Shown: positions 35,260-44,379, counted from the first letter of the stretch. The stretch: 64,000 nucleotides of DNA from Paenibacillus sp. VTT E-133291 (GCF_002264395.1 NZ_NFVA01000015.1:22341-86340), one strand, 5' to 3'. Numbers and translations: made by a program. Notes: generated from the sequence alone by a model not told the origin.

Positions 35260-35418
35260 TTAACTGTATTCATTCAGCCTTTTGATCCGCTCTTCAATAA
35301 TGGATTCCAGTTCCTTATTATGTTTTAGAATCACCCGTATATCAGAAAGTTTATCTGTTAATTTAATAATTCTATGAATGTCTTCCCAATTATATCCACG
35401 GTTCCATTTAAAAATCAT
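35260..35418 (-). CDS. Small hypothetical protein, 52 residues
   Basis: From ATG 35418 (TTGGAG 8 bases upstream) to 35260. A longer open frame to 35553 exists, but it runs out of phase over the preceding membrane-protein gene and has poor composition. The product MIFKWNRGYNWEDIHRI... is hydrophilic and helical, with a coiled-coil-like C-terminus (ILKHNKELESIIEERIKRLNE). No family recognised. Confidence 0.55.
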   Translation of the reverse strand: MIFKWNRGYNWEDIHRIIKLTDKLSDIRVILKHNKELESIIEERIKRLNEYS

Positions 35419-35450
35419 CACAGGCTCCAATGATTCTAATTTACATAGGC

Positions 35451-35750
35451 TCAGCTGAGCCCGATCGGCAGGAGGATAAGCCCTAGCGATATAACAGTTA
35501 TAATTCTTGTAGTGAGGAGGGTTAGCTTGACATTTTTTTCTGATTTGTACCAACCTTTAAACTGAAAATGATTCCGATACAGCATAAAAAATATCAATAC
35601 ATTTCCAAACGCCATACTCCAGTTATATACGGGCTGACCAAATATAGATTGATATACGAATCGCTCTGCCCCGCCTAAAATAAACAAGGTCAACACAAGT
35701 AATATACATAATCGAAATAATTCCAGAATAAAGGAAGCGAATTTCATCAT
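35451..35750 (-). CDS. Small membrane protein, 99 residues
   Basis: 99 residues with three hydrophobic segments (about 8-26, 42-57 and 80-97). No family recognised. First gene of the probable three-gene unit leading to the RDD protein; 32 bases separate it from the next start. Likely an integral membrane partner of the RDD protein, by position only. Confidence 0.6.
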   Translation of the reverse strand: MMKFASFILELFRLCILLVLTLFILGGAERFVYQSIFGQPVYNWSMAFGNVLIFFMLYRNHFQFKGWYKSEKNVKLTLLTTRIITVISLGLILLPIGLS

Positions 35751-35872
35751 TTTATAACCGTCCTTTCAAGATCTGCCTATCCCAAATTACATCCATATTC
35801 CTCCAAATTATACACCTTACATCTAATAACTCCTATCTGAATATTCGATTCCGTATATATTTTTCACGCTAA

Positions 35873-35913
35873 AAAACAACCCAGCCCTAGATAAATTGTA
35901 TCCTGAGCTGGGT
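35873..35913 (-). terminator. Terminator after the ABC-F gene
   Basis: Minus-strand ACCCAGC / GCTGGGT stem (35879-35885 with 35907-35913) followed by TGTTTTTT, just after the stop at 35930. Confidence 0.75.
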
Positions 35914-35929
35914 GATTTTGACTCTCTTT

Positions 35930-37780
35930 TTAGAAGAGTGTAGTTTCATCCTTATCTCTTAGTTCCTGAATCTGTAACCGCAGATTAACTATGTCCGCCA
36001 TTAGCGCCTCATTCTCAGCCTCTGTATCCCTACTTCCACTTTGGATCAATTGATTCAGACGGAGCGTCAGAAGGACAAGCTCGTCCTCCCGCGCCTGTTC
36101 TTTTTGGGTAAGCACACGACTTCTATCTTTGGAAATGTATTCATTATAGGAACCCTGGAAAAACTTCGGTGTCTGAGCCGGCTCTAAGATTACCAGACGA
36201 TTAGCTACATTAGTGTGCAGATATCGGTCATGCGAGACCATCACAAGCCCTCCCGGATATACCCTTAACGCTTCTTCTACACGCTCCCTAGTGTCAATGT
36301 CCAGATAATTGGTGGGTTCGTCCAGTACTAATAGGTTAGCTTTTCCAAAGTACAGTTTAAGGAAAGCTACACGACATTTCTCTCCCAGACTTAAATCACC
36401 AATTCGTTTAAAGACATCCTCCCGCGAAAATAAAAAGCAGCCTAGAATCGTTCGTGCCTCCGTTTGGGTCATACCCGGCAGTTCAAGCAAGCTATCCAGA
36501 ATCGTGGATGACACCGCTAGATTATCGAGCTCTTGGGCAAAATAACCAATCTTCGTCCGTGGATGCAGCCGTACTTCACCTTGGGTGGGTTTATGAATAC
36601 CCGCAATCAACTTCAGCAAAGAAGACTTCCCAACCCCATTGGGCCCCAGAATAGCAAGACGATCTCCTCGATTCAAGGACAAACTGAAATTTTTCAATAC
36701 AGGCGCACTATCCTTATAAGCAAAATCAATCTCGCGGAGTGACAGCAAAGTGTCCGCCATTAATGCTTCCGTCTCCAGCTTCATCTTCAGCTTGCTTGTC
36801 TCGCGCGGCAATTCCACACGGTTCTTATTTAAGCGTTCGAGTGCAGCTTCCTTCGCATGAAGACGAGACACGTTCTTCTTAGATTTCGCACGCAGGAAAT
36901 CATGCTGTCCGGCAGCACGGTGTGCCTGCTGGAACCACTCCGAATACCTTCTGATGCTCTCCAGTATTTTCTCCTTTTCCTGTTCCTGCTTCTTATATTG
37001 TCCCTCTAGCGTTCGTGCCTCTATCGCTTTCTGCTCCCGATACTGCGTATATCCACCCCAATACCGGCTACATCCCCCTGGACTAAGTTCCAGTAAAGCT
37101 GTCGCCGTTCGATCGATGAACGTACGATCATGCGAAACATAAAGTACGGTTCCAGGGTAGGTGTGCACCCAATGTTCCAACCACTCCATCGTCTCTCCAT
37201 CTAAGTGATTTGTCGGCTCATCTAGAATCAACAGCTTTGGCTGCTGGGCCAGTAATGCTGCTAATTGGACACGTGTCTTTTGCCCTCCGCTTAGCGATGG
37301 GTATGGCAAATCCCAAACTGAGCGTTCTAGCTTAAGCTGTTTCAAGCACTTTTCCGCTTTAGCCTCCCAGTCATATCCATTAAGCTGCAGGTATCGTTCG
37401 TACACTTCGGCGTATTCAGTAAGTCCAGCTTCACTCTCGTCGTTCACTTCCTGCAACCTCTGACCAAGGAGTTGAAGCCGGCGCTTTAATTGGGGTAGCT
37501 CTGCCGATCCGGCGAGAACGTAATCCAAGGCGCTTACTTCTTCTGATACTTCTAACTGCTGATCCAGCACGCCCCATTCTTCAGGAGGTAAGCCGTGATA
37601 AATACTCCCTTCCTCAAAGTTGAGGCGACCGATCAGTCCCTTAAGCAGTGTGGTTTTGCCGATTCCATTACGGCCGAACAAGAGCACACGCTCTCCTTCC
37701 GATATCTCAAAGGACACCTTCTCAAATAACAGGGTCCCGCTCCATTCTTTACGTAAATTCTTTGCTTTTATTAGGGTCAT
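35930..37780 (-). CDS. ABC-F family ATPase, probable ribosome-protection type
   Basis: 616 residues with two ABC cassettes and no membrane segments. First cassette: Walker A GRNGIGKTT (about 36-44), signature LSGGQKTR, Walker B LLILDEPTNHLD. Second: GPNGVGKSS, LSLGEKCR, LLVLDEPTNYLD. The linker between them (about 250-340) is the charged helical P-site tRNA-interaction region that reaches the ribosome centre in antibiotic-resistance ABC-F proteins (Vga, Msr, VmlR). A C-terminal charged coiled coil follows. Start ATG 37780 has TCGGAGGAATGGAAT upstream. The long leader with an intrinsic terminator supports drug-induced expression. Which drugs is not visible. Confidence 0.88.
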   Translation of the reverse strand: MTLIKAKNLRKEWSGTLLFEKVSFEISEGERVLLFGRNGIGKTTLLKGLIGRLNFEEGSIYHGLPPEEWGVLDQQLEVSEEVSALDYVLAGSAELPQLKRRLQLLGQRLQEVNDESEAGLTEYAEVYERYLQLNGYDWEAKAEKCLKQLKLERSVWDLPYPSLSGGQKTRVQLAALLAQQPKLLILDEPTNHLDGETMEWLEHWVHTYPGTVLYVSHDRTFIDRTATALLELSPGGCSRYWGGYTQYREQKAIEARTLEGQYKKQEQEKEKILESIRRYSEWFQQAHRAAGQHDFLRAKSKKNVSRLHAKEAALERLNKNRVELPRETSKLKMKLETEALMADTLLSLREIDFAYKDSAPVLKNFSLSLNRGDRLAILGPNGVGKSSLLKLIAGIHKPTQGEVRLHPRTKIGYFAQELDNLAVSSTILDSLLELPGMTQTEARTILGCFLFSREDVFKRIGDLSLGEKCRVAFLKLYFGKANLLVLDEPTNYLDIDTRERVEEALRVYPGGLVMVSHDRYLHTNVANRLVILEPAQTPKFFQGSYNEYISKDRSRVLTQKEQAREDELVLLTLRLNQLIQSGSRDTEAENEALMADIVNLRLQIQELRDKDETTLF

Positions 37781-37799
37781 ATTCCATTCCTCCGATTAT

Positions 37800-38113
37800 A
37801 TTGCAAATAAAAAACCGCAGCCAGCGGTCTGCGGTCGAATAGCGTATGATGGGGGAATATGCCATAACATGAATAGACTACGGCTGTGATCACCTGCTGC
37901 ATGCAGAGTAAACCAAACAATAGATCGATCTATTCATATAAAAGCAACGTAAGGCCCCCGACCGACACACGTATCCCTGACCGTTATCACCCTGCGCGGG
38001 TGCTCCGTGACTTGTGCATATGCACTTTACAAGTTGGATGGTCTAATTCATTAGGAAACGTGTTAGTTATTCATCAGTCGGTGGTCCTCCGTCATTGTCC
38101 GAATTGGTTTGAA
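37800..38113 (-). promoter_or_regulatory. ABC-F leader with attenuator and possible 3-codon uORF
   Basis: About 330 nt between the predicted start of transcription and ATG 37780 on the minus strand. At 37815-37834 CCGCAG...CTGCGG forms a hairpin followed by TTTTTTATTT, an intrinsic terminator 30 bases before the start codon. Upstream, CGACCG on plus (37959-37964) can pair with CGGTCG (37832-37837) overlapping the terminator stem. ATGAATAGA and TCTATTCAT (37869-37877, 37929-37937) form another alternative stem, and AATAGATCGATCTATT (37919-37934) is a perfect palindrome. A tiny ORF Met-Asn-Asn-stop lies at 38063-38074 with GGAGG 11 bases upstream. Confidence 0.65.
37806..37834 (-). terminator. 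Attenuator hairpin before the ABC-F gene
   Basis: CCGCAG/CTGCGG stem on the minus strand with a run of six T then ATTT. It lies inside the leader, so it is regulatory and not a gene-end terminator. Confidence 0.75.
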
Positions 38114-38120
38114 TGAGTAC

Positions 38121-38150
38121 AGTATAGACTAACTAAGATCAGAAATACAA
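38121..38150 (-). promoter_or_regulatory. Promoter of the ABC-F leader
   Basis: Minus-strand TTGTAT (38145-38150), 18-bp spacer, TATACT (38121-38126). Directly adjacent to the end of the L,D-transpeptidase gene at 38163. Confidence 0.5.
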
Positions 38151-38162
38151 TTCCAAGAACAG

Positions 38163-39077
38163 TTATAAATTAATCTTTACCGACTGAGACTGTGGATTCC
38201 ATTGCACCTGAATGCTAAATAATTGGGGCAAGATGCTTAGTGGAATTAACAATCGGTTATTTTCATTACGAGATGCGATTATCTTAATGGATTTCCCATT
38301 CACGATAGCCTGCTCGGATAAAGGCTTATGTGTCACCGTACGACCACCTATCGTAATTAGCAGTGCACCAGTACCAGCTTCGCTCTGCAGAGTTCCACCT
38401 AACAACGCTACAGATTCTCTCAGCGGAATAAATACACGGGAGTTATCCAATATAAAGGGATCATTCAGCTTTGTCGTGACGCCATCCAGCTCAAAAGCTC
38501 CAGCAAACGTCTTACTTCCCACAGAGTACCCGTTCTTTGTCGCAATGCTCTCCATAGCCAGTGTACTAGTTGTAATGATGACTCTTGTGTTCTTAGCTAT
38601 TTTTGGATATAACCAGTGGATATCATCATTATGCATTCGAATACATCCAGCACTAACATACTTTCCTATGGATGACTCATTACTATTGCCGTGAATCGCG
38701 TACGTAGTTCCATAAGTTCCATTTACCTCTAGCCCTAACCAGCGGTCGCCAAGCGGATTGGCCGGATCACCCCCAGGTATTTTCTCTTTGTAGTAGGGTC
38801 TGTTCTTTACTTTAACTACCATTTTGAAGCTACCTTCCGGTGTCAGTTCCTTCGATTTCCCTGTTGCGACCGGAAAAGTCTTCACCAGCTTGCCATCACT
38901 GAAATACGCGAGTTTGTTTGTTTTTTTATTCACGATAATTAGATCGGATCCAGCAGCAGCTTCCGCCTTTCCCACACCTGTAAAACATGCAGCGAACAGA
39001 AGCCCAAACACAAGCATCAGCTTTATGTTCCGCTGTAATGAAGATTGAAACCAGCTACTCGAAACAAAAAATCCCAA
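38163..39077 (-). CDS. L,D-transpeptidase (YkuD) with copper-amine-oxidase-N domain
   Basis: 304 residues. Signal peptide (about 18-41, ending AEAAA). YkuD domain about 45-170 with the catalytic motif HGNSN...SAGCIRM (H129, C145). C-terminal copper amine oxidase-N-like domain (about 190-304; FELDGVTTKLNDPFILDNSRVFIPLRES). The enzyme makes 3-3 crosslinks or attaches proteins to peptidoglycan, and acts outside the membrane. TTG start at 39077 is 9 bases after GGAGG. This domain pairing is common in Paenibacillus. Confidence 0.9.
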   Translation of the reverse strand: MGFFVSSSWFQSSLQRNIKLMLVFGLLFAACFTGVGKAEAAAGSDLIIVNKKTNKLAYFSDGKLVKTFPVATGKSKELTPEGSFKMVVKVKNRPYYKEKIPGGDPANPLGDRWLGLEVNGTYGTTYAIHGNSNESSIGKYVSAGCIRMHNDDIHWLYPKIAKNTRVIITTSTLAMESIATKNGYSVGSKTFAGAFELDGVTTKLNDPFILDNSRVFIPLRESVALLGGTLQSEAGTGALLITIGGRTVTHKPLSEQAIVNGKSIKIIASRNENNRLLIPLSILPQLFSIQVQWNPQSQSVKINL

Positions 39078-39204
39078 TTTTCTCCACCTCCATATATAAA
39101 GACGAAATCATTTCAATTTAGTTGCATACCAGCCTGTACCTATTCTTTTCAACTCGTCCCCCGCATTTGACGCAGAGATTGCAATACTGTAACCAAGTGC
39201 ACAC

Positions 39205-39241
39205 GACAAAAAGCCGACCTTTGGATAACCAAAGATCAGCT
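39205..39241 (-). terminator. Terminator after the VOC remnant / cutC
   Basis: AGCCGACCTTTGG / CCAAAGATCAGCT (39212-39224, 39229-39241), nearly perfect, A-rich to the left (T on minus). Confidence 0.75.
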
Positions 39242-39275
39242 CTGTATTTTTAAACAATATTTTATGTTTCAGCGG

Positions 39276-39380
39276 CTACAGTTTCTTACCTGAACCCAAT
39301 GCAATCACATACCCATCCGGATCTTTAATCTCAAAATCCTTTCAGCTCCCCCAGTCTGTAATCCATTATTATCGTTAAGG
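39276..39380 (-). pseudogene. Remnant of a VOC (glyoxalase/bleomycin-resistance) family gene
   Basis: Downstream of cutC on the minus strand, one frame reads FEIKDPDGYVIALGSGKKL-stop (stop at 39276-39278), the classic C-terminal end of VOC metalloenzymes where the glutamate of FEIKDPDG is the last metal ligand. About 16 residues before it, LNDNNGLQTGGAER reads in a different frame, so one base appears to have been lost between the two. No start or N-terminal half is present. This is a decayed gene, about 35 codons long. Remainder was probably lost by deletion against cutC. Confidence 0.65.
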
Positions 39381-40079
39381 CTAGTGCTCTTTTCTTTGAT
39401 CCAGAAGGTTTCGAACAGCCTGCAAGCGAAGAGGATCTATAGGTTTCAGCGCATCACCCTCTACTCTAACTGCTGAACCGAAATGTACCCGCCTCACACC
39501 TGTTTGTTGTACAAAATCGCTTATCCCTTCCACCGTTAATCCACTACCTGCCAGTATGTTGATAGATCGCTCCGCAGTAAGCTGTTCAAGCGCAGCAATA
39601 CGCTCCGCGCCCTTAGGGGCTGTACTCTCGGCTCCTGATGTTAGAATGTCAGTAATTTGAGGATAACGTATCAATATTTCTAACGCCTCAAATTGATCCC
39701 TCACCACGTCAAACGCTCGATGGAATGTCACCTCCAGACCCTGTGCAGCCTGAAGCAGTCGTTGAAGTGCCTCTTCGTCAATCGTTCCGTCAGATCGTAA
39801 CATGCCCATAACAACTGAGAATCCGCCGATAGATGCGATATGCTGAATATCCCTCTCCATAGTTTCTATATCATCCTTATCGTAATAAAAGGATCTGGCG
39901 TGAGGCCTAACCATTACTCTGACCGGGATCGAGACGGCTTCGCGCACTTTTTCTATTAGTCCCAGACTGGGTGTTAATCCCCCTTCACTAATCGCTGTGA
40001 TCAGTTCAATTCGGTCAGCACCATAACGTTCGGCCAGCACTGCATCACTTAATGTTGTAGCAATAACTTCTAGTAACAT
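39381..40079 (-). CDS. cutC: CutC family protein
   Basis: About 232 residues, TIM-barrel CutC: opening LLEVIATTLSDAVLAERYGADRIEL, middle VRVMVRPHARSFYY and VTFHRAFD, end SGLTVEGISDFV and VHFGSAVR. Historically tied to copper tolerance; the enzymatic role is not established. ATG 40079 has GGAGAG at 6 bases, better than the longer frame (40100). Upstream terminator at 40171-40217 separates it from the sugar-isomerase operon. Confidence 0.9.
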   Translation of the reverse strand: MLLEVIATTLSDAVLAERYGADRIELITAISEGGLTPSLGLIEKVREAVSIPVRVMVRPHARSFYYDKDDIETMERDIQHIASIGGFSVVMGMLRSDGTIDEEALQRLLQAAQGLEVTFHRAFDVVRDQFEALEILIRYPQITDILTSGAESTAPKGAERIAALEQLTAERSINILAGSGLTVEGISDFVQQTGVRRVHFGSAVRVEGDALKPIDPLRLQAVRNLLDQRKEH

Positions 40080-40170
40080 TGTTGTCTCTCCTTTATTCAT
40101 CTTAGAACCTTGCTTTCTGCTATTTTCTTCATCCGCACATTATCCTAACCCACATCCACATAAACACGCA

Positions 40171-40217
40171 AAAAAGATCTTGACCCTCTACAAACACTAG
40201 AGAATCAAGATCTTTCG
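40171..40217. terminator. Terminator after the sugar-isomerase operon
   Basis: Perfect 11-bp arms AAAGATCTTGA / TCAAGATCTTT (40173-40183, 40205-40215), A-rich left and T-rich right. Confidence 0.87.
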
Positions 40218-40231
40218 TTCTTAAAATATCC

Positions 40232-41200
40232 TTACGCCCACCACATACCCTGAGGCTGGTCACGAATAAGAATGGATTGCAAATTGGTTACTGCACGTTG
40301 GAAGCCTTCGTCTACCGTCATAAGAGGGTCTTCATGCTCGATGCTGACCACATAATCATAACCGTAAGTACGTAGCGCACTCATGATATCCGACCATTCA
40401 GATATGCTGTGTCCACAGCCAACGGAACGGAAGGTCCATGCGCGGGTCTGCACATCGCCATAAGGCTGCATATCTGTCAGACCATACATATTGATGTTGT
40501 CCTGATCCAGGTACGTATCCTTGGCATGGAAATGATGGATTGCGCCGGCTTTACCAAGAATCTTGATTGCGCCCACAGGATCGATGCCCTGCCACCACAG
40601 ATGGCTCGGGTCTAGGTTCGCGCCGATCGCATCACAGGTTGCTTCTCTAAGCTTCAGAATCGTGTAAGGTGTATGGCAGAGGAATCCCCCATGAAGCTCG
40701 ATACCGATCTTAACGCCATGCTCCTCAGCCAGCTTACCGATTTCCTTCCAGTAAGGGATCAGTTTATGCTCCCACTGCCAGGTTTTGATATCGCTGTACA
40801 CGGTAGGCCAAGGTGTAACTGGCCAGTTCGGTGCTTTTGCATCGTCGCTGTCTCCCGCGGTTCCCGAGAAAGTATTCACTACCTTAACGCCCATTAGCGA
40901 AGCTAGCTTGATCGACTTACGCAGAATTTCGTCGCCTTCACGAGCTTCTTCTTTATCCGGCGAAATCGGGTTATTATGGCAACTGAATGCACTGATCATA
41001 ATGCCACGTTTCGTGAACTTCTCCAGATATTCCTTACGTGCTGATTCGCTGGCAAGCAGCTCATCTGTTGGACAGTGGGCATTTCCCGGATTGCCTCCTG
41101 AACCGATCTCTACCGCATTCAAACCAGCAGCAGCGATTTTATCAAGCATCTCATCAAGAGTTAAACTTCCAAATACAGGATCAAATACACCTAATTTCAT
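40232..41200 (-). CDS. Sugar phosphate isomerase/epimerase (xylose isomerase-like TIM barrel)
   Basis: 322 residues of the AP-endonuclease-2-type barrel. Metal-site residues are visible in GIELHGG (about 162), LDPSHLWWQG (about 197), HFHAKD (about 229) and SIEHEDP (about 284). Family members interconvert or degrade sugars and inositol derivatives. Last gene of the four-gene minus-strand unit (AraC regulator, oxidoreductase, ThuA, isomerase). Start ATG is immediately after the ThuA stop (41201), so the pair is coupled. Confidence 0.85.
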   Translation of the reverse strand: MKLGVFDPVFGSLTLDEMLDKIAAAGLNAVEIGSGGNPGNAHCPTDELLASESARKEYLEKFTKRGIMISAFSCHNNPISPDKEEAREGDEILRKSIKLASLMGVKVVNTFSGTAGDSDDAKAPNWPVTPWPTVYSDIKTWQWEHKLIPYWKEIGKLAEEHGVKIGIELHGGFLCHTPYTILKLREATCDAIGANLDPSHLWWQGIDPVGAIKILGKAGAIHHFHAKDTYLDQDNINMYGLTDMQPYGDVQTRAWTFRSVGCGHSISEWSDIMSALRTYGYDYVVSIEHEDPLMTVDEGFQRAVTNLQSILIRDQPQGMWWA

Positions 41201-41941
41201 TTATAATACCACCTTTTCTTTGATTGGCTCCAAAGCTTCAGAATGTCCGTAAACTGGATAATCACGCTTCGTTGGTGCACACCAGTTCACCCCATTGATG
41301 ATCACTCTTTGGATTTCTTTGTTGTAATAGGTTGGATAAGATTCATGGCCGGGCTGGAAATAAAAGATCTTCCCGTTCCCGCGACGATAGGTCGATCCGC
41401 TAGGGAACACATTGCCGCCTTCAAACCAGCCGACAAAAATAAGACTTTCTGGTGCTGGTACATCAAAATGTGCACCGTACATTTCCTCTTGCTCCAAATC
41501 GATATATTCGCCAATGCCCTCAGCAATCGGGTGACTTGGGTCCATGACCCAAAGACGCTCTTTCTCCCCTGCTTCACGCCACTTTAGATCGCAGCTGGTG
41601 CCCATTAACTTCATGAATATTTTGGACATATGACCCGAATGAAGCACCACTAGCCCCATGCCTTGAAGCACTCTTTGGTGAACACGATTTACAATCTCAT
41701 CACTAACTTCTTGATGGGCGACATGTCCCCACCAAATCAGTACATCCGTGTTATCCAGCACTTCTTGTGTCAGTCCATGCTCCGGTTCATCCAGCGTAGC
41801 TGTCTGAGCGTCCAGTCCAGCCTCCTGAAGGAAGCTTGCCAACTGTCCGTGAATCCCTTGCGGGTAGACTTTGAGAATTCTCTCTTCCTGCCGTTCATGG
41901 CGGAATTCATTCCATACCGTTACTCTGGTCACTTTGGACAC
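41201..41941 (-). CDS. ThuA-domain protein
   Basis: 246 residues, ThuA-like glutamine-amidotransferase-fold protein ([10 protein letters not shown] opening, [23 protein letters not shown] with the conserved His, [19 protein letters not shown] end). ThuA-type proteins sit in trehalose or sugar oxidation gene sets with Gfo/Idh/MocA dehydrogenases, as here, and are thought to act on keto-sugars. Substrate not known in this case. Confidence 0.85.
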   Translation of the reverse strand: MSKVTRVTVWNEFRHERQEERILKVYPQGIHGQLASFLQEAGLDAQTATLDEPEHGLTQEVLDNTDVLIWWGHVAHQEVSDEIVNRVHQRVLQGMGLVVLHSGHMSKIFMKLMGTSCDLKWREAGEKERLWVMDPSHPIAEGIGEYIDLEQEEMYGAHFDVPAPESLIFVGWFEGGNVFPSGSTYRRGNGKIFYFQPGHESYPTYYNKEIQRVIINGVNWCAPTKRDYPVYGHSEALEPIKEKVVL

Positions 41942-41982
41942 ACTCCTAGTTCATAGTTATCTATGTCTTTAAACCTGATCGT

Positions 41983-43059
41983 TTATTCAAAAAATACAGG
42001 CATGCCAGTCTCAGAGGATTTATAAATAGCCTCCAAGATACGGGTAACAACGAGCGCCTGCTCTGGCTTCACTACAGGCTCGGTGTCATTGACGATGCTT
42101 TCGATCCACTGAGTAGCCTCCGTCAATGCAGGATCATCTCCCGCACCATCATAAAAGTCAACGCCACCGGCTTCCAAGCTAATATGCTTCTCATATGTCT
42201 TGCCGTATTCTTCTCCGTTGATGCGCAGACCGTCTTCCATATCCGCTCCACCTTCAGTACCGCAAAGCACAGTCTTAGCTTCACCAACATCAAGTGTATT
42301 GAGCGCCCAGCTTGCTTCGAGAACGATGCTAGCTCCATTCTCCATAGTAATGAATCCAATGGCGGAATCCTCAACTGTAAATTTCTCAGGATCCCACGGG
42401 CCCCAAGCGTTCGCAGCATTTTTACGACCAGACAGCTTATGATAAGCGTTACCCACAACATATTTAGGTTTGTAGTTATCCATCATCCACAGGGTCAAAT
42501 CGAGAGCATGAGTACCGATATCAATTAATGGTCCTCCACCTTGTGCTTCCTCATCCAGGAACACGCCCCATGTTGGAACGGCACGACGACGGATCGCTTT
42601 AGCTTTAGCGTAATAAATCTCTCCAAGACCATTATTCTCGCATACCGTATGCAGATAAGCGGAATCTGGTCTGAAACGGTTCTGGTAACCGATGGTTAGC
42701 TTCTTCCCAGTTCGCTTTGAAGCGTCGATCATTGCTTGTGCTTCTTCAGTGGTTTTAGCCATTGGCTTCTCGCACATTACATGCTTACCTGCCTCCATTG
42801 CCGCAATGGAAATCTCCGCATGGGAAATATTCGGTGTACATACATGAATTACATCTATACTTGCATCTTTAAGAAGTTCTGTATAATCCGTGTAAACTAC
42901 AGAGTTCTCATCCCCAAACTCCGCCTTTGCCTTTTCTGCACGCTCAGGAACGATATCGCAAAAAGCAACCATTCGCGCACCTTCAACTTTTTTTAATGCT
43001 GGCATATGTTTGCCGTTAGCAATGCCTCCGCAGCCGATAATTCCTACTGTTAATGTCAT
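41983..43059 (-). CDS. Gfo/Idh/MocA-family oxidoreductase
   Basis: About 358 residues. N-terminal Rossmann fold with GIIGCGGIANGKH (NAD(P) loop), EKPMAKT motif (catalytic K near 95), C-terminal alpha/beta domain. ATG 43059 follows GGAGGTTAAGACAAAG; the longer frame overlaps the AraC gene. Likely oxidises a sugar or cyclitol, giving a keto-sugar for the ThuA/isomerase pair. 7 bases after the AraC stop. Confidence 0.87.
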   Translation of the reverse strand: MTLTVGIIGCGGIANGKHMPALKKVEGARMVAFCDIVPERAEKAKAEFGDENSVVYTDYTELLKDASIDVIHVCTPNISHAEISIAAMEAGKHVMCEKPMAKTTEEAQAMIDASKRTGKKLTIGYQNRFRPDSAYLHTVCENNGLGEIYYAKAKAIRRRAVPTWGVFLDEEAQGGGPLIDIGTHALDLTLWMMDNYKPKYVVGNAYHKLSGRKNAANAWGPWDPEKFTVEDSAIGFITMENGASIVLEASWALNTLDVGEAKTVLCGTEGGADMEDGLRINGEEYGKTYEKHISLEAGGVDFYDGAGDDPALTEATQWIESIVNDTEPVVKPEQALVVTRILEAIYKSSETGMPVFFE

Positions 43060-43066
43060 CTTTGTC

Positions 43067-44020
43067 TTAACCTCCACTTGTTCCTGTTTTGATATCTCTA
43101 TCATACAAAGCCCGGGGGCGTCTTTCTTCCTGCATTCTTGCTGTATTATTCCCGAATATTGTCTTATGGTATTTTAGGGGTGATATCCCCGTAGCATCCT
43201 TGAAAAAATGATGAAATGTCTTCACGCTGCCAAACCCGGCAGCTTCCGCCACCGCAGACATCGGCAAATCTTCATTGATTAAGATCCATTTGGCTTTGTT
43301 AAGGCGATATTCGTTTAAGAAAGCTATAAAGGTCATACCAGTATTCTTCTTGAACAGCTTGGTAAAATAATACGGACTAAAGCCCATATAGCTAGCTACC
43401 TCATTCAGCGTAATGGCTTCCTGGTAATGCTGCTCTACATAGATAAAAATCCGCTCTAATCTTTCCAGTGTTTCTCTAGACTGGTTCAGCGTATCTTCCG
43501 AGAACTTAGGCTGTTTATTGAGTGTACTCTTCGGCACTTCCCGTAAAATAACGGTCAATAGTTCAAACAATCTTGCTTTGATTAAGTAAGCGTACCCATC
43601 TCTTCGCTGCACGTCTTCCTCATAAATACTCTCAATCAGCCCTTTGATCTTCACGGCGGTTGCCTCGGGCCATTTTGAACTTGAATGCTCCATAAGCGTA
43701 AAAACCTCACGAAGCGAATAATCATTTCCACTCAAGGCTGCGACTTCCTGAAACAGGTTAAGATCGAATTGAATGACTACCCGTTCGCTTTCAGGTGAGG
43801 CCAGAAAATAATGGACATCCCCACCGTTGATAAATTGAACCTCACCTTGCTCCATGTGAATAGGGGTATCATTTATTCCCAGATTTAGACTTCCTTTAGT
43901 TACATATATAATTTCAATTTCTTTATGCCAATGCGGATAGCACAGTGTATCTCCTCCACATAGTAAACTTCTAAAAGGAAAATGCTTATCCACATCTGGA
44001 ATTTCGAGATAAATATTCAT
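43067..44020 (-). CDS. AraC-family transcriptional regulator
   Basis: 317 residues. N-terminal cupin sensor (about 15-110; PHWHKEIEIIYVTKGSLNLGIND with metal/ligand-type His residues), C-terminal double helix-turn-helix (about 195-295; ITLNEVASYMGFSPYYFTKLFKKNTGMTFIAFLNEYRLNKAK). Heads the sugar-oxidation operon and probably activates it. An operator like those of the LacI gene (GTAAGCGTTTAC, 44084-44095) lies 64 bases upstream of its start, suggesting cross-control. Confidence 0.88.
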   Translation of the reverse strand: MNIYLEIPDVDKHFPFRSLLCGGDTLCYPHWHKEIEIIYVTKGSLNLGINDTPIHMEQGEVQFINGGDVHYFLASPESERVVIQFDLNLFQEVAALSGNDYSLREVFTLMEHSSSKWPEATAVKIKGLIESIYEEDVQRRDGYAYLIKARLFELLTVILREVPKSTLNKQPKFSEDTLNQSRETLERLERIFIYVEQHYQEAITLNEVASYMGFSPYYFTKLFKKNTGMTFIAFLNEYRLNKAKWILINEDLPMSAVAEAAGFGSVKTFHHFFKDATGISPLKYHKTIFGNNTARMQEERRPRALYDRDIKTGTSGG

Positions 44021-44083
44021 AAGCGCAGCTCCTTATCCGGTTAAACACTAAACCAAACGATGAACATGTCAATCCGATTTCAC

Positions 44084-44095
44084 GTAAGCGTTTAC
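44084..44095. promoter_or_regulatory. LacI/CcpA-type operator upstream of the AraC gene
   Basis: GTAAGCGTTTAC, identical to the site at 44323-44334 in the lacI promoter, 64 bases before the divergent AraC start. Confidence 0.65.
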
Positions 44096-44288
44096 TGTCT
44101 AAATGTTAGACCTCTACTATTCTTTTGTCAATTCTGGGTCTCTGTATTCTTAATATCCTACTCCAGCTACATTTCTCCCTCTTACACACCACTTTAACAG
44201 AGATTTTCTGGTAATTTAATCGGTTTCATACTATTAAAAAATAATTACCTTTCATGGTTCTTATCCCTCACATATTTTTTAAGTGGAG

Positions 44289-44334
44289 TTGACAAGCATA
44301 CCTGCCAGGATTTATATTCAGGGTAAGCGTTTAC
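44289..44334 (+). promoter_or_regulatory. lacI promoter with overlapping operator
   Basis: TTGACA (44289-44294), 18-bp spacer, TATATT (44313-44318). The operator GTAAGCGTTTAC at 44323-44334 covers the expected transcription start, a classical repressor position. Confidence 0.7.
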
Positions 44335-44367
44335 GTAAATCTTTTCAAGGAATTTGATTTTCAAAGC

Positions 44368-44379
44368 GTAAACGTTTAA
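44368..44379. promoter_or_regulatory. Second LacI-type operator before lacI
   Basis: GTAAACGTTTAA, one base from the perfect palindrome GTAAACGTTTAC, 45 bases after the promoter operator (centre to centre) and 35 bases before the lacI start. Confidence 0.62.

Noticed and set aside
35419..35553. Longer N-terminal extension of the 52-residue protein
   Set aside because: It lies out of frame over the preceding membrane-protein gene, and ATG 35418 has a good ribosome site.
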